64,000 bases of DNA, taken from assembly GCA_012932295.1 (NCBI GenBank), contig JAAONU010000014.1, positions 15,317,039 through 15,381,038 of the forward strand. The letters run 5' to 3'. The notes below the pieces were generated by a model that saw only the letters and a list, made by a program, of their open reading frames with translations, was not told where the DNA came from and made no database searches. Source of the DNA: Cyclina sinensis. Its lineage: Eukaryota > Mollusca > Bivalvia > Venerida > Veneridae. Below are positions 1 to 12,152 of this stretch, in pieces. A program made the translations under genes and the position numbers. Numbering within the stretch: the first letter of the stretch is position 1; each line of letters begins with the position of its first letter.

Positions 1-320
1 ACAATAAGAAAAAAAAATGTTTCTAGATTATGCATATCTGCTTAGAGTTTCATGTGTCATCAAACTGTCCAAACCACCTAGCTTTAGTATTAAATAAAAA
101 ATTTGCTGCAGGCAATTAGTTAACTTGTCTCAAAAGTTTTTAGATTTACTCACAGGTTTTCGTGTTTGATGAGATGCTGAAAATATTAGGTGTAATCTAT
201 TTCGCCAGAGAATAACGTACATTAATTAAAAAATAATTACACTGAGAAAAATTAAATCAATGTGAGACTTACAACAAACAATTCTATTTTCAGTAGCAGT
301 ATTTGTGGAAAAGGGTATTG

Positions 321-730
321 TACGGTGGCACAGAGGTGACATGCACAACTTTTTTTTTAATTGCACTTCTCTTTTTTTTATCTCGTTCCCACGAGATACT
401 AACTCGAGGGAACGACTTAGTATCTCGTTCCCACGAGTTACTAAGTCGTGGGAACGAGATAAAAAAAGAGAAGTGCAAATCTGAAAAAAGAATCGCATTT
501 GAAAAAAAAAGAGTTGCGCAGTAAAAAAAGAATCGTGTTGTAAAAAAAAGAACAGCGAATATAAGCTATGTCGAGGGAACGACTTACTAACTCGTGGGAA
601 CGCGTTAGCTATGTCGTGGGAACGACTTACTAACTCGTGGGAACGAGTTAGCTATGTCGTGGGAACGAGATAAAAAAAGAGAAGTGAAATTTAAAAAAAA
701 AGTTGTGCACGTCACCTCTGTGCCACCGTA
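321..730. mobile_element. Small foldback (MITE-like) element with terminal inverted repeats
   Basis: The ends are inverted copies of each other: the left end starts TACGGTGGCACAGAGGTGAC and the right end is its complement finishing GTGCCACCGTA. GTATTG occurs directly outside both ends (315-320 and 731-736), which fits a 6-bp target duplication. The inside is built of short palindromic units around CTCGTTCCCACGAG, and there is a second nested inverted repeat (about 363-480). It has no coding capacity; open frames here are read-through of the palindromes. The superfamily cannot be told from the sequence. Confidence 0.8.
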
Positions 731-1511
731 GTATTGAATTAAGTGGAATGTAATACATTAACTCAGTGTAAGATATATGTACCTTTTGATAAGGATGTCT
801 GGTGTATCCACCATGGATTTTCTGTTGTGAATTCGTAGGGAGACGCTAAAAGTATGACAATATACTTCAGGCAAAAACAGCAATTTTGCGTAACAATCTT
901 TTCTCTTCCCCGTTCTCAAAAGTCAAAGTAAAACAACAACAACAACAACAAAAACCACGCACAACAAAACACAAAAGAACGTTTTTACTAGAATGTTGTT
1001 TAAATATAGAAGAAAGGTTTTTGTTTAAAACGTCCTACACATTTTAGCGTGTTCATGGGAGTAAATTATGGCCAGTGCAAACCATGATTTTTAAAAGGAT
1101 TATATCAATGGCTAATTTGTAAGGGTGTTAGAACTCAGGAATAACAAAACAGTCTATCCGCAATTTAAAAGTGTTCTTTATGTTTTTTTTTTGGATAAAA
1201 TAATTCATCCGTTTATTTGAAATTTGATTTTATCAGTGACGGAGAATGACAATTTTACTTTAAAAGTAAAATTTGACCTATGGAATATATCTTGAAAAAT
1301 AAGAAGTAGATCAGTACGACTTCAAGTGTAAGAAATAAAATACAAATAATAGATGCATTTAAAACATGTAGAATCTTTCGTAAGATAATTAAATCATGAT
1401 AATGTACAATATTGTTTTCAGTTTGCAATATATCGTTCAGTTTACCTCTATCACTCTAGAGAGCGTAAACTTGTAATAAAAGACCAGCAGTTGACTAGCA
1501 AACTTGCATAC
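731..1511. other. No gene seen; AT-rich, presumably intron of gene A
   Basis: This lies downstream of the last gene A exon that can be recognised. That exon ends in phase 1 with a good donor, so the stretch is presumably intron. No SRCR, MAM or ZP-like exon, transmembrane exon or stop-containing terminal exon was found here. Confidence 0.4.
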
Positions 1512-1678
1512 CATAACAGTCGACACCAGCATCTTCTTGATGACCGCAATTATTGCTCCCCCAACCATTGGAAATGCAGCTTCCTATATCACTTTCGTGG
1601 CCATAACATCGCAAGTTATCCAGGTATATTGGACCCGATCCTTGCCCAAAATAGGCATCCGAGTAGGCACGACCATGG
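1512..1678 (-). CDS. Gene A exon 8: C-terminal half of SRCR domain
   Basis: Encodes [19 protein letters not shown], then [20 protein letters not shown] and EDAGVDCYG, the strongest SRCR match in the window with all four C-half cysteines. It is 167 nt, as are three C-half exons of gene B, and ends phase 1 at G|GTATGC. Confidence 0.93.
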
Positions 1679-4600
1679 CTAAAGTGTCAGAATGTAATGT
1701 TTTCAAAACGGATCAGTACCTTAAATTGTCTCATTTTTAAGTTTTTAATGGAATAATCAAAATATGCGATATCTTCTATTTTTATCCAGTCAAATTTTGT
1801 GGTTATGTATATTTACTCATTTCATTAAGATGACGAAATTGAAACAAGAAACAATAAAGAAGACCGAAAAACAGAAACAACAACAAAAAACCATTGATCT
1901 TGTTGTTTCGATCCATCATATTTACATATAGTACACTAATCAAGATTGAGCCCAGTTAGGTAAATAACCGAACCTTTCAGCTATAAATTTTAGAATTTTT
2001 TTACCTTAACCTACTGTGTATAGCAGTGTCGAAATTTATCAAAGTCGAGCAAATATTTTGATACAAGAGATTTGTATCACTGTGTTGTACTGAAGGTCAA
2101 CATGTATAATGCATTTCTAATTTTAGCGAATATTTATCGAAGGTGGCCATACCACGTGGTATATGATGTCATTTAGGCTATCGCGAGCAGCATTATTATC
2201 GCCGTTCCTGGACGGCGATATATACAATTAACAAGATTTGAACAGTTTTGCCTGTACACCGCCTGCCTTTAGCCAATCAAAGCAAAGCATTTCATATCAC
2301 ATGATAACAAAATGGACGTCAAAATTCTTCAGCAAGGGGTGCGTAATGGACTCGCCCAACCGCCATGTTTGTCGGGTTACTTATTCTTACAACTGAAAAA
2401 TACCATCATCAATGTACGATCTCAGTACCAGTCTTCAGGCTCGTGTTGGATAAATACAGGATAATCGCAATATTTTTTGCTATATGTCATTTTTAACTAG
2501 AGAATGTAGTCTAAATAAGAGTATGGTTTGTTTGTTTTTTCCAAAACTTGCACTTAAGAAAAAAATAAATGCTTGCTTCCGGGCGATTCTAATCAGGATT
2601 CAAACTCCCTGCCGGGGTTACTTCCCCTGATTAGTACAGTAAAAGTAGCAAAGCGTGACGTAACCGGTGCGAGGAGTTTGATCAGGATTTTTCCGTGTTT
2701 TATATATGCTTGATAAGGGTCAGGGCAATATCGTATTTTTTACCTAAAATTTATTCTGTTTGAAATTGTACACATAATATTCTTATGGTATTGAAGAACT
2801 GTATTTAGTTTTTGTTAAGTATGCATTTTTTAGTAATAAATAAAATTAAAAAACTACGCAAATAGTCAATTAATTATGCGTAGACTGGTTTACAACAAAG
2901 CAATATTTACAAGGTTTTAATGCTGCAAATTTTAACATGATGTATAAAGATACTGGGATGTTTTTCATTAAGAAGCTAAATCGTCCGCTTTCAAAAATAG
3001 TCCAGCTACTATAAAAATTACAATGTGTATTTCATCTACTTTATAATTTCTGTGTGAAAATTATCAAATATAACTTCGCTTTTCAGTGCAAAGCATGTTG
3101 TAAGATTATCAAATTAATGAATGAAGAACTTCGAATACATTCATCTATCGATAAGACGAAATGCATGGCTGAACGGCGAGTTCAAGCATTTTTGGAAATG
3201 CTAATACTTGTTTTGATTCGATTCGGAGGAGAAAACTGCTGTAAGCATTTTATTTCTTCATCAATTTTAATGGTATATAGCGCATGCGAAACGGAATATT
3301 ATGTCCTAAACATTGGTCCTAATGATTTTTTTGTCTGATCTTCAGAATTTTATAACATTTGAGAAAACTGATGCGCTTTTCGCGATAACAAACATATTGT
3401 TACGAACTCTTTATTTTCCGAATGTTCAGAAAAACTGTACACCTGGCAAAAGAATCATTAGCACCTGTATGTAGGGCACAAATTTCCGCTCCGCATGCAC
3501 TACTCCGCCTATATATTGATGTAAAAAACAAAATACTTACAGCAGTTTTCTCCTCCGAATCGAGTCAAAATAATGCTGCTCGCAATAGCATAAATAACAT
3601 CATATACCAATCGGTATGGCAACCCTGTTTATCGACACCTCAACGTTTTGGGAAAAATAAATACAACACTACCCACTCAAGTCTCTGTAACGTTATACTG
3701 ATTACGACTTCATCAGATTCAAGGTGAGTCTTTTTAAATCATGAGGTGTTATAATCTTCAATAATTCTAAGCATGCTATTTATAACTTTTATATTACACT
3801 AATCGAACTTATTTTCAAAAATCATATGATATGTATATTGTACAGTCTAACTAGTGGTAAATCAATAATGATGCCTTACCTTATACGATTTAATTTCAAA
3901 AGAATAAGCAAATGACTAACAACGTCTTCATAAACACTTCAATTATGTTCTTAAACTCCTAAGATACTTGAGGCCTTACCTACTATCGATGTATAGTCCC
4001 AACATCCGACATATAACCATGACGTCATTATGATCGAACTCATCGTCACAGACAGTACCCCAGACACCATTCCGACGTACTTCGACAGTTCCAGAATGAT
4101 AATTAGGGCCGTTTATTAGACGCACTGTTACACCTGGGCATTACAAATGATATTAACAATGTAAAACATATCTAAAAATGTTATTTGACAGTTAACTGAC
4201 TGTTCATGCATAACAGAAAGAGATTATATTCTATATAAAGGTTTGTTATGATTTTATCCATTTTTTTTTCCTGCAGGTAATTTCAAAGCAAATGATAAAA
4301 CCTTGTGTTGGAATTTTAAGATGGTATCAGGCTAAGGAAATTAAATGTTGTTCTCTGATATTTTACTGGACAATGTTCCTATTCCCCGTGTTATTGAATA
4401 AGGAATAAATGATGACAATGTTTGCAATAAATAGGTTTAAGCAAAAACCAGGCCTTCTTATATTATTGTTAAGTATTTGGCAGGTTGACCATTATATCGC
4501 CATAGACCATGTGTCAGCATTTTGAAAGTTAAATATGTAAGATTAACGATATTTACTGTTATCTGTACTATGCTGTATCCACCATGGATAAATGGCCGTA

Positions 4601-7600
4601 CTTTGTTGTATCCACCATGGGTAAATGGCCGTACTTTGGTCGTAAGAAGCTAAGGATGAAATTAATAACTGCATAACTTTAACAAAACATGTTTATTAAG
4701 AACATCCTTTTTTATCAGTAGAGTATTTTTTTTCGACAACAATGACACCACTTTGACATGATGAAACAAAATTCACATTAAATACGACATAGGCTAATAA
4801 GTCACAATTTGAACATAATAAGTCATGTGCAAATAAGACACTAATTTAACATAACATACGTCATGTGCAAATAAGTCACTAATTAAACATAACATACGTC
4901 ATGTGCAAATAAGTCTCTCAATTACATAAAATAGGTAATGTGCTAATAACTCACTAAATAAACATAAAATACGTCATGTGCTAATAAGTCACTAAATAAA
5001 CATAAAATACGTCATGTGCTAATAAGTCACTAAATAAACATAAAGTACATAAAGTGTTAATATGTCTCTAATTAAACATCAAATACGTCAAGTGTTAATA
5101 AGTCTCTAAATAAACATAAAGTACCTCAAGTGTTAATAAGTCCTTAATTAGATATAAAATACGTCAAGTGCTAATAAGTCTCTAAATAAACATAAAATAC
5201 GTCATGTGCTTATAAGTCACTAAATAAACATAAATTAGGACATTTGCTAATAAGTCACTAAATAAGCAAAAAGTACCTCAAGTGTTAATAAGTTTCTAAT
5301 TAAATATAAAATACCTCAAGTGTTAATAAGTCTCTAAATAAACATAAAATAAAACAAGAGTTTATGAGTCTCTAAATAAACATAAGATACGTCAAGTGTT
5401 AATAAGTTTCTAATAAAACGTAAAATACGTCAAGTGTTAATAAGTTCCTAATTAAACATAAAATACCTCAAGTGTTAATAAGTTCCTAATTAAACATAAA
5501 ATACCTCAAGTGTTAATAAGTTTCTAATTAAACATAAAATACCTCAAGTGTTAATAAGTCTCTAACTAAACATAAAATACGTAAAGAGTTTATACGTCTC
5601 TAAATAATTATAAAGTACGTCAAGTGTTAATAAGTCTCTAAATAAACATAAAGTACGTCAAGTGTTAACAAGTCTCTTAATAAACAAAAAGTTTCTCAAG
5701 TGTTAATAAGTCTCTAAATAATTATCAAATACGTCAAGTGTAAATTAGTCTCAAAATAAACATAACATACGTCAAGATTGTAAAAGTCTCCAAAATAAGG
5801 ATAATATACGTTAAGTGTTTATAAGTCACTAAATAAACATAAAGTACGTCAATTGTTAATAAGCTTCTAAATAAACATAATGTACGTCAGTTGTGTTAAT
5901 ATGTCTCTAAATAAACATAAAATTCCTGTAGTGTTAATAAGTATCTAAATTATTATCAAGTACGTCAAGTGTTAATAGGTCTCTAAATAAACATAAAATA
6001 CGTCAAGCGCTTAGAAGTCTCTAAATAATTATCAAGTACGTAAAGTAGTAATAAGTCTCTAAATAAGCATAAAATACATCAAGTGTTAATAAGTCTCCAA
6101 ATAAACATAAAATACGTCAAGTGTTTATAAGTCTCTAAATAAACATAAAATACGTCAAGTGTTAATAAGTCTCAAAATAAGCATAAAATACGTCAAGTGT
6201 TTATAATTCTCTAAATAAACATAAAGTACGTCAAGTGTTAATAAGTCTCAAAATAAGCATAAAATACGTCAAGTGTTAATAAGTCTCTAAATAAACATAA
6301 AGTACGTCAAGTGTTAATAAGTCTCTAAATAATTATCAAGTACGTCAAGTGTTAATAAGTCTCTAAATAAACATAAAGTACGTCAAGTGTTAATAAGTCT
6401 CTAAATAAATATAAAATACGTCAAGTGTTAATAAGTCTCTTAATAAACATAAAGTACATCAAGTTTTAATAAGTCTCTAAATAAACATAAAGTACGTCAA
6501 GTGTTAATAGGTCTCTAAATAAACATAAAATACCTCAAGTGTTAATAAGTCTCTTAATAAACATAAAATACCTCAAGTGTTAATAAGTCTCTAAATAAAC
6601 AAAAAAAACCTCAAGTGTTAATAAGTCTCTAAATAAACATAAAGTACGTCAAGTGTTAATAAGTCTCTAGTAAACATAAAGTACGTCAAGCGATAATAAG
6701 TTTATAAATAAACATTTATACTTCAAGTGTTAATAAGTCTCTTAGAAAAAGTTAATTATGTTACAACTGGTATATAAATACATGCAATATGTTACATAAA
6801 TATCGTGTTACCTGCAGTATATGTTATTTGATCGAACGGATAATTATCGTTTGATTTGTAAGAGTCCTCGTCATCTGCAATAAATTGTGGTTAAATAAAA
6901 CACAACAACAAAAACAACAACAACAAAAGAGAGAAAAAACCTTTCTACAATGTATGACAAATATAGACCGATATCATGAATGAACGCAACTGGAAACGTC
7001 GACCATTCGAATAAACCTTGGGATTTATATAATGTTTTCATCAGACAATTTTAAAATTTCAAAACAAATAAAAATATCATCAATCAAAGAACTTATCGTA
7101 AGTAATAGGTCAGATTCAAAATGAGTAAATGAAAAGAAAAAGATTTTTAATACCTTTACATGGGCTATCTGACAATTCCGTGTCGTCAATTGCTATGTCA
7201 CCTTCATAACTGGAACCCCTTACTCCTTCTATCACCAACTAAATGTAAAAAAGGAAATGTGAATTAATGGAAGTTTCTATGTTAAATACTGGTGTGATCT
7301 TTCCCTGTTCAGAAATTTTAGGAAACCGAGTTGAATGTATGCATACTTTGAAAATGATTCAATTAATTGGTAATTTATTTGTCTGAAGGAAATAACATTT
7401 TGACCGCATGCCAACAATACTGATATTCATCTTACCCCCAATCCCGACCCCCAAAAAAGAAAGAAACATGTCAAAAAATTACAGTTATCTTTAACAATTA
7501 CAGTTTTTATGACAATTGTAAACATCCAACTAGAAAGGAAGCACCTGTTATGCTTAAGCCTATACAAGATAAACGAGATTTTGTCACAATGTGGAAACAA

Positions 7601-10600
7601 ATCCTTGTCTAATACTAGTTTTTTTGCTGCTAAAAGGACACGTCTGTTCAGCCTTTAACACGTCTTAGGGTATTTTAAGCTTAAAAACTCCAATTTTTAC
7701 TGAGCTGAAATTACTTATGGTAAACTTCTGTAATTTGCCTTGGTTTGTCATTTGCGCATTCGTGCATGTTCTGTCTACAATCTGCTTCGAAAATCATTGT
7801 TTTAAACTGGTTGGTCAAAGTTTATAAAGTTCTTTGGTTAAAATTCTACCGCAATTCTTAAAAAAATAAGCTAGAATAAAAAATAAATTATTCTTGTCTG
7901 AAACCTTGAGGTTCAGAGCTCTGAAATCGGTTTTTATCATAGTCTAGAAGACCCCTATTGATTGATCAAATTTTGTCCATTACATGGCTATTGACCCCGC
8001 CTGAGGGTCACATGTTTATAAAAAAATAGTGAAATATATGGACCTCTTTCCTGTTTGAAAACATAAAGGCAAGAGTGATTATTTCTTGCTCAAAACATCT
8101 ACAAAGACTCTGGTTTAAACCTTTGGCTCTACTGGCTCTAAAATGTCGGATTAAACTTAAACATTTTGACTTTAGGTAGTTTAAGAATCCCTTTAAGACT
8201 GAATTGTAGTCCGGAAAAGCTAATTTTCTCTCACTTCTTATTTTTAAATTGCGACTACCTGTTACTTCGCGCCACGCTGTCTTAAGAAAAAAACTTTTTA
8301 GACAATTTTGGAAAATCTTCCTACAACAAGAGCTAGTTTAAGGCCAAAGTATTAAATGTACCTGCAGACTACCATTTCCGGTTACATTAACAACAGCCTG
8401 CTTCCAGGAGTACCCTTGTTCCCCATGTAATGTCCATATCTTATCAAGCTTTCCGAAATGACTTGTGTAGACATTCAGTTGACCAATACTGCTACCAGAC
8501 ATAAAATACCAAAACGAAAAACACATTGTTTCGTCTGGCTGAATATCAAAGAATGAACCTGCAATTCTTGCTGTGTCTCCAGACCTTCGTGGAGCAGATG
8601 ATTCAATGTATAAATACGTCCCACCTACGGAAAGAAAGAAAGAGAGAAAGGCAGCATTGCGTAACTGTTTAGGCGTATAAAGGGTGTTGCTACAAATTTC
8701 ATGAGTTATGCAGAACCTTAAAGAATCAGCTTTTGCGTCGTGTATGGTCACTTTCCAACTTGAAACAACATTTCTACCAACAACCACTCGGACAAAGTTG
8801 ATGAAATATTGCTTGGTGTTCATTGCAAAAGGTTTTGCCGTATTTGCTCGAACAATTCTGGTTCCTGTACTAACAAGAAAGAAAATCTTTAAAGTCGTTC
8901 GTCTAAAATCACCAGGAACAAACAGACAGATAAGTGGTTGGTTTACAACGCATTCTTACGAACATTAATGTCAACTGATTTCTTTTTTTTATGTGTCAGT
9001 TACAAAGCCACCATGAATGTAAAGCCAGACAGAAGCCTATACTGGTTGAACAATAATTTCTGACCATTCATTTGACCTTAGAAACGTGGGTCTTGTTCGC
9101 TACACCTCGTCTTTATGTGCTGAACATTAGTAGTAAGCTATATCAACATCCTATAAAAATTTAGCTTCTCAGAAAAAACGTTACTTGTGTTCTGACTGTG
9201 GTGTTTCCTTATTTGCGTTTTTTCGCGTTTTTGCACACCGCTAATGGATGAAAATAGAGGCAGACGGAAGAATGTCGGATGGCAAGACGGCGTAATTGCT
9301 ACATAACCTTAATTTGCATTGTTCATATATCTTTGCAGTACTGTCATATTTCAACTTAAAACCAGGTGCATTAGGTTTAAACAAGTAAACTCCCCCCTGC
9401 AAGATGGACCTTTGGCACAATATAAACATGCAATTTGAATTTGAATTAATTTTTTTTTATAAAAGCGTAGGTTTGAATCGGATATACTGCTTTTTACGTT
9501 AATCTGAAATAATAATACTAATTTGACGAAAGAGATAACTTTTAATAAACTGTTCTTACTTGACGTGGTATGGTCGCTGTTAGGTCCTGTTCTAGCAGAA
9601 GGTGTCCCTCCGGAATTCAACGTCCAGTCAAAAACATCAGTCTTCTTTTGATTCCATCCGCACAGGGAATTTGTAAAAGTGCAGTTGTAATCGTTCTCTG
9701 TCATGTTACAGGCAACGTGTTATTGTTTTTGATACTCACTGACTTACCACTCAGTAGCTTGCTCGCTAGCTCGCTAACTGATATGTCGACCACCAAAGAT
9801 TGTTAGTCGGATAGCCAGATCCTTAGCTTTTTAAAGTAGAAAAATAGAACTAGTTCTAAATAGATCTGGGATACCTATCTTACCATATATTTATTTCAAA
9901 TTTAAATACAAATTGCGATTTTGAAGTCAATGATTTGACAAAAAAGATATGAAGTTAGGGTTTACCTGAACGGGGAAATATCTGAGGTACGTCTGAAAGA
10001 GGGTACGCATAATTCGCTGTTGCTGAATTAAAAATAAAATAAAATATTTTAAATGATTTCTGAACTATTATTAGCCTTCTTAGTGTCATCGTACACTTAG
10101 CATTTTTAGTTGACTCATATATTTCGATGTAAATATTACTTCAACTAGTATAAAAGTGAATTAAACAATACTAGAGCTATCATAGTTACGAACCCGCATC
10201 ATGATTTTAACGTATGAATTAATTAATTAAATACAATCTCAAAAGGCGAAGCAGTTGTTAACATGTTGTCACATGCTTGTTTATACACACGCGGGACCAG
10301 TAAATCTAAATCTAAAAAATGCAGCAAATACAAAATATGCAAAGTCAAGTAAGAGCTCTTAAACAAGAGAAAGCATCAAATGTAAGGTGTGTAGCAAGTA
10401 CAGAAAGTGCACAAGTCCAAAAATAGGTTATGTCCCAACATCAAGACACACTGAAGGTCAATGTAGCGAATAGGTACCAATTCCTTGTTGTTTAACTGAG
10501 CATTCATACTTCAATAGAATGTCCAGCTAAAATATTACTTACAAATGAGTTGTTACCGGACAAAACCTCAACTCACCACTGTCACTATATAGCAAAAATG

Positions 10601-10930
10601 CTGGTAATTCAATTGAGTCTAGAGTCTTTGACCTTTTACTACTCAACAAAGTTCATGCCACGCGACACAGCACAACAACGTTACGGTCCGACAAGTAATT
10701 GCTGATAGGCAGACAGACTGGATAGTAGATATTGCATTTTGATACAAGCCCAAATATTGAATTTAAAACAAAAACTTTCAAAAAACAACTTTTTAAATAA
10801 AAAAATATATAAACGATATAAATCAAGTTTTTGAACAAATTAAATGATACTTACTTTTATAACAATGTACTTCAGACCACAATAAGCCCCCTAATATTAG
10901 GAGCCATGCTTTTAACGCCCGAACAGCCAT
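1512..10930 (-). CDS. Gene A: secreted or surface protein with MAM and SRCR domains (partial, 3' end beyond window)
   Basis: Eight exons join in frame: 10930-10855, 10022-9966, 9697-9560, 8624-8362, 7238-7154, 6874-6812, 4133-3980 and 1678-1512 (1003 nt, 334 codons plus 1 nt). In order they encode a signal peptide, a short linker, one complete MAM domain with four cysteines, a second linker, and one group-A-like SRCR domain with six cysteines. Introns between domains are phase 1, the SRCR is interrupted in phase 2, and all eight exons have AG acceptors or an ATG and GT donors. MAM and SRCR are extracellular adhesion or recognition modules, so the product should enter the secretory pathway. 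The last exon ends in phase 1 with an open frame, so more domains, and perhaps a membrane anchor, lie left of the window. Whether it is secreted or anchored cannot be decided. A 38-bp minisatellite sits in the intron before the SRCR. Confidence 0.85.
2978..3211 (+). repeat. Repeat X, copy 1 (second copy at 27935-28174)
   Basis: About 235 bases match 27935-28174 over their whole length with few changes and stop matching sharply at both ends (AAATCGTCCGCTTTC to CTAATACTTGT). Both copies are antisense to a host gene and lie in introns, but at different intron positions. Each contains an open stretch after a TTTTCAG acceptor-like site ([14 protein letters not shown] in copy 1), so an exon-derived origin is possible. 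Family unknown. Confidence 0.75.
3211..3570. repeat. Imperfect inverted repeat with arms of about 130 bases
   Basis: The left arm (3211-3345) is matched by the complement of 3440-3570, best over GATTCGGAGGAGAAAACTGC near both outer ends and weaker inside. Repeat X ends exactly where the left arm begins. No coding role is evident. Confidence 0.65.
3980..4133 (-). CDS. Gene A exon 7: N-terminal half of SRCR domain
   Basis: Encodes [16 protein letters not shown], then [20 protein letters not shown], the SRCR signature 'VRL-G...G-VEV...W-TVCDD.F...DA-V-C'. Acceptor cccag, donor AG|GTAAGG, phase 1 in and phase 2 out, as in all SRCR N-half exons of gene B. Confidence 0.92.
4572..4640 (+). repeat. 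Two direct copies of a ~34-base motif
   Basis: The motif GTATCCACCATGG followed by TAAATGGCCGTACTTTG occurs twice in a row. Its core GTATCCACCATGGAT also appears near 807, and a related CCACCATGGAT near 24957. Purpose unknown. Confidence 0.6.
4778..6745. repeat. 38-bp minisatellite, about 50 units, in intron of gene A
   Basis: The consensus unit is about 38 bases and reads AATAAGTCTCTAAATAAACA then TAAAATACGTCAAGTGTT. Units on the left (4778-5050, 'GTCATGTGCTAATAAGTCAC') form a distinct variant class, and the middle is more uniform. The array lies wholly inside the intron between the 63-nt linker exon and the SRCR exon of gene A. Confidence 0.92.
6812..6874 (-). CDS. Gene A exon 6: 63-nt linker exon
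   Basis: Encodes an acidic, Tyr/Asn-rich spacer ([20 protein letters not shown]) between MAM and SRCR. Acceptor tattgcag, donor GTAACA, phases 1-1. No known domain. Confidence 0.75.
7154..7238 (-). CDS. Gene A exon 5: end of MAM domain
   Basis: Encodes [19 protein letters not shown] followed by TELSDSPC. '[15 protein letters not shown]' and the closing cysteine are the canonical MAM C-terminus. Phase 0 in, phase 1 out (GTATTA donor). Confidence 0.9.
8362..8624 (-). CDS. Gene A exon 4: middle of MAM domain
   Basis: Encodes [19 protein letters not shown] and later [11 protein letters not shown], then [10 protein letters not shown]. 'YLYIESS-P-R-GD-AR' and 'CFSFWY-M-G' are MAM signatures, and the third MAM cysteine is present. 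Starts after CCGTAG and ends phase 0 before GTACAT. Confidence 0.9.
9560..9697 (-). CDS. Gene A exon 3: first third of MAM domain
   Basis: Encodes the MAM start, with [11 protein letters not shown] followed by [19 protein letters not shown] and a DHT motif. This is the usual MAM order of two cysteines, 'CGW', 'D-x-FDW' and 'TGP-x-x-DHT'. The 138-nt exon begins after a CAG acceptor and ends in phase 1 before GTAAGA. Confidence 0.9.
9966..10022 (-). CDS. Gene A exon 2: 57-nt linker exon
   Basis: AG acceptor (aattcag), GTAAAC donor, phases 1-1. It encodes [18 protein letters not shown], a short low-complexity spacer between signal peptide and MAM domain. It matches no domain that I know; its place and phase are the evidence. 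Confidence 0.75.
10855..10930 (-). CDS. Gene A exon 1: start codon and signal peptide
   Basis: ATG opens [20 protein letters not shown], a basic start followed by a Leu/Ile/Gly-rich hydrophobic core, then VHCYK. The exon ends A|GTAAGT in phase 1, matching the phase of the next exon. The combination of start, signal peptide and consensus donor makes this the gene's first coding exon. Confidence 0.88.
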
Positions 10931-11268
10931 TTGTTTTTTCAGCTATGTATACATCTAGTTAAGAACAAACAATTAAGCTGTATCTACCGCCTTTAATGAA
11001 ATGAAAATAAATTGATATCAAAATAATACTTATACAGATTCAAATCTAATCTTTAAAACGATAAAGATAGTGGTAACATCTATATCGTGTAGACAGCCAA
11101 ATAATGTTTACTGATGACCTAAAACTTGTTTGTTTCTTTGCCACTATTCTAAAAACATTATAAAGTAATTACTCGGCCGCACTATTTTCATTTTCAATAA
11201 GAATTATTCTCTTGTCGTTGGATTACTTCATTGCTTGATGAAGTTGTTGAAACAAATGAATTGGTATT

Positions 11269-12021
11269 ACCAACTTATTACCCATACTTATCTATGGCTC
11301 AGAAATTTGGGGGTTTGGAAATCTTGATATAATAGAACGTGTGCAACTGAAATTTCTTAAACATATATTGAAACGAAAACGCTCTACTGCGAATTATTTT
11401 GTATACGGGGAAACAGGGTGTATGCCAATTTGTGTAGATATTGAAGAAATAATTATTTCCTTCTGGGCAAGGCTTCTTATAAATGAAAACGGTGAAACAC
11501 CTAACAAATTATCATACTTTGTATACAGAAATATTTTAAAGTCAATCGAAAATATGTAGGATGAGGATCTTAAGAAGAAATATCCATGGTTTTATAACGT
11601 TAAGTCAATTTTAATTAAATGCGATTTTTTTAACATATGGGCCGACCAAAATTTTCCGGGTATAAAATGGTTAAAATTATCTGTAAAACGAAAATTACAA
11701 GACTTATTCCTGAGTAACTGGTATTCACTTGTTGAGGATTCACCCAATAGTACATTTTATAAAGCGTTTAAACGATCATTTAGTAGAGCCATATCTTTCA
11801 TATTCACAAAATTCTTTGATCTTTAACTTCGCAAAATTTAAGACAAGAAACCACAGGTTACCTGTTGAGACAGGAGGCTGGAATCGTCAACCTACACCTT
11901 TGAATGAACGTTTTTGTCCATATTGTAGAAACAAAATAGGTGACGAATTTCATTATCTTTTTGAATGTAATAGGTTCGAAAATGAAAGAACGATACTACT
12001 ATATACGCCCAAACATGTTTA
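11269..12021 (+). pseudogene. 3' fragment of a non-LTR retrotransposon reverse-transcriptase ORF, broken
   Basis: The translation LLPILIYGSEIWGFGN, then IERVQLKFLKHILKRKRST, has the look of the end of a LINE ORF2 ('PILlYGcEiWG...iE..qlkF.K.iL'). Further on FKTRNHRLPVETGGWNRQ and FCPYCRNKIGDEFHYLFECN match the C-terminal C-x2-C-...-H-x4-C region. An in-frame TAG (11557) and a frameshift between about 11730 and 11830 break the frame. The 5' part is missing. It lies about 340 bases upstream of the gene A start, on the opposite strand, and is inactive. Confidence 0.8.
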
Positions 12022-12152
12022 AAGTTGAACAATTGTTTTGTATGAAAGACACACCTACCTTTTAAAAATTAGTTAAATTTTTGAACTTAATTATAAAGAG
12101 TGTAAGAACATAATTTGTAATTATTTAAAGCGTATTTAAATTGAATAATATA

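Noticed and set aside
303..524. Open frames on both strands near 226-524
   Set aside because: They are read-through of the palindromic foldback element.
1491..1740. Plus-strand frames at 1491-1740
   Set aside because: Shadows of the minus-strand SRCR exon.
2530..2720. Possible RNA gene in a GC-richer stretch
   Set aside because: No tRNA boxes or recognisable RNA structure.
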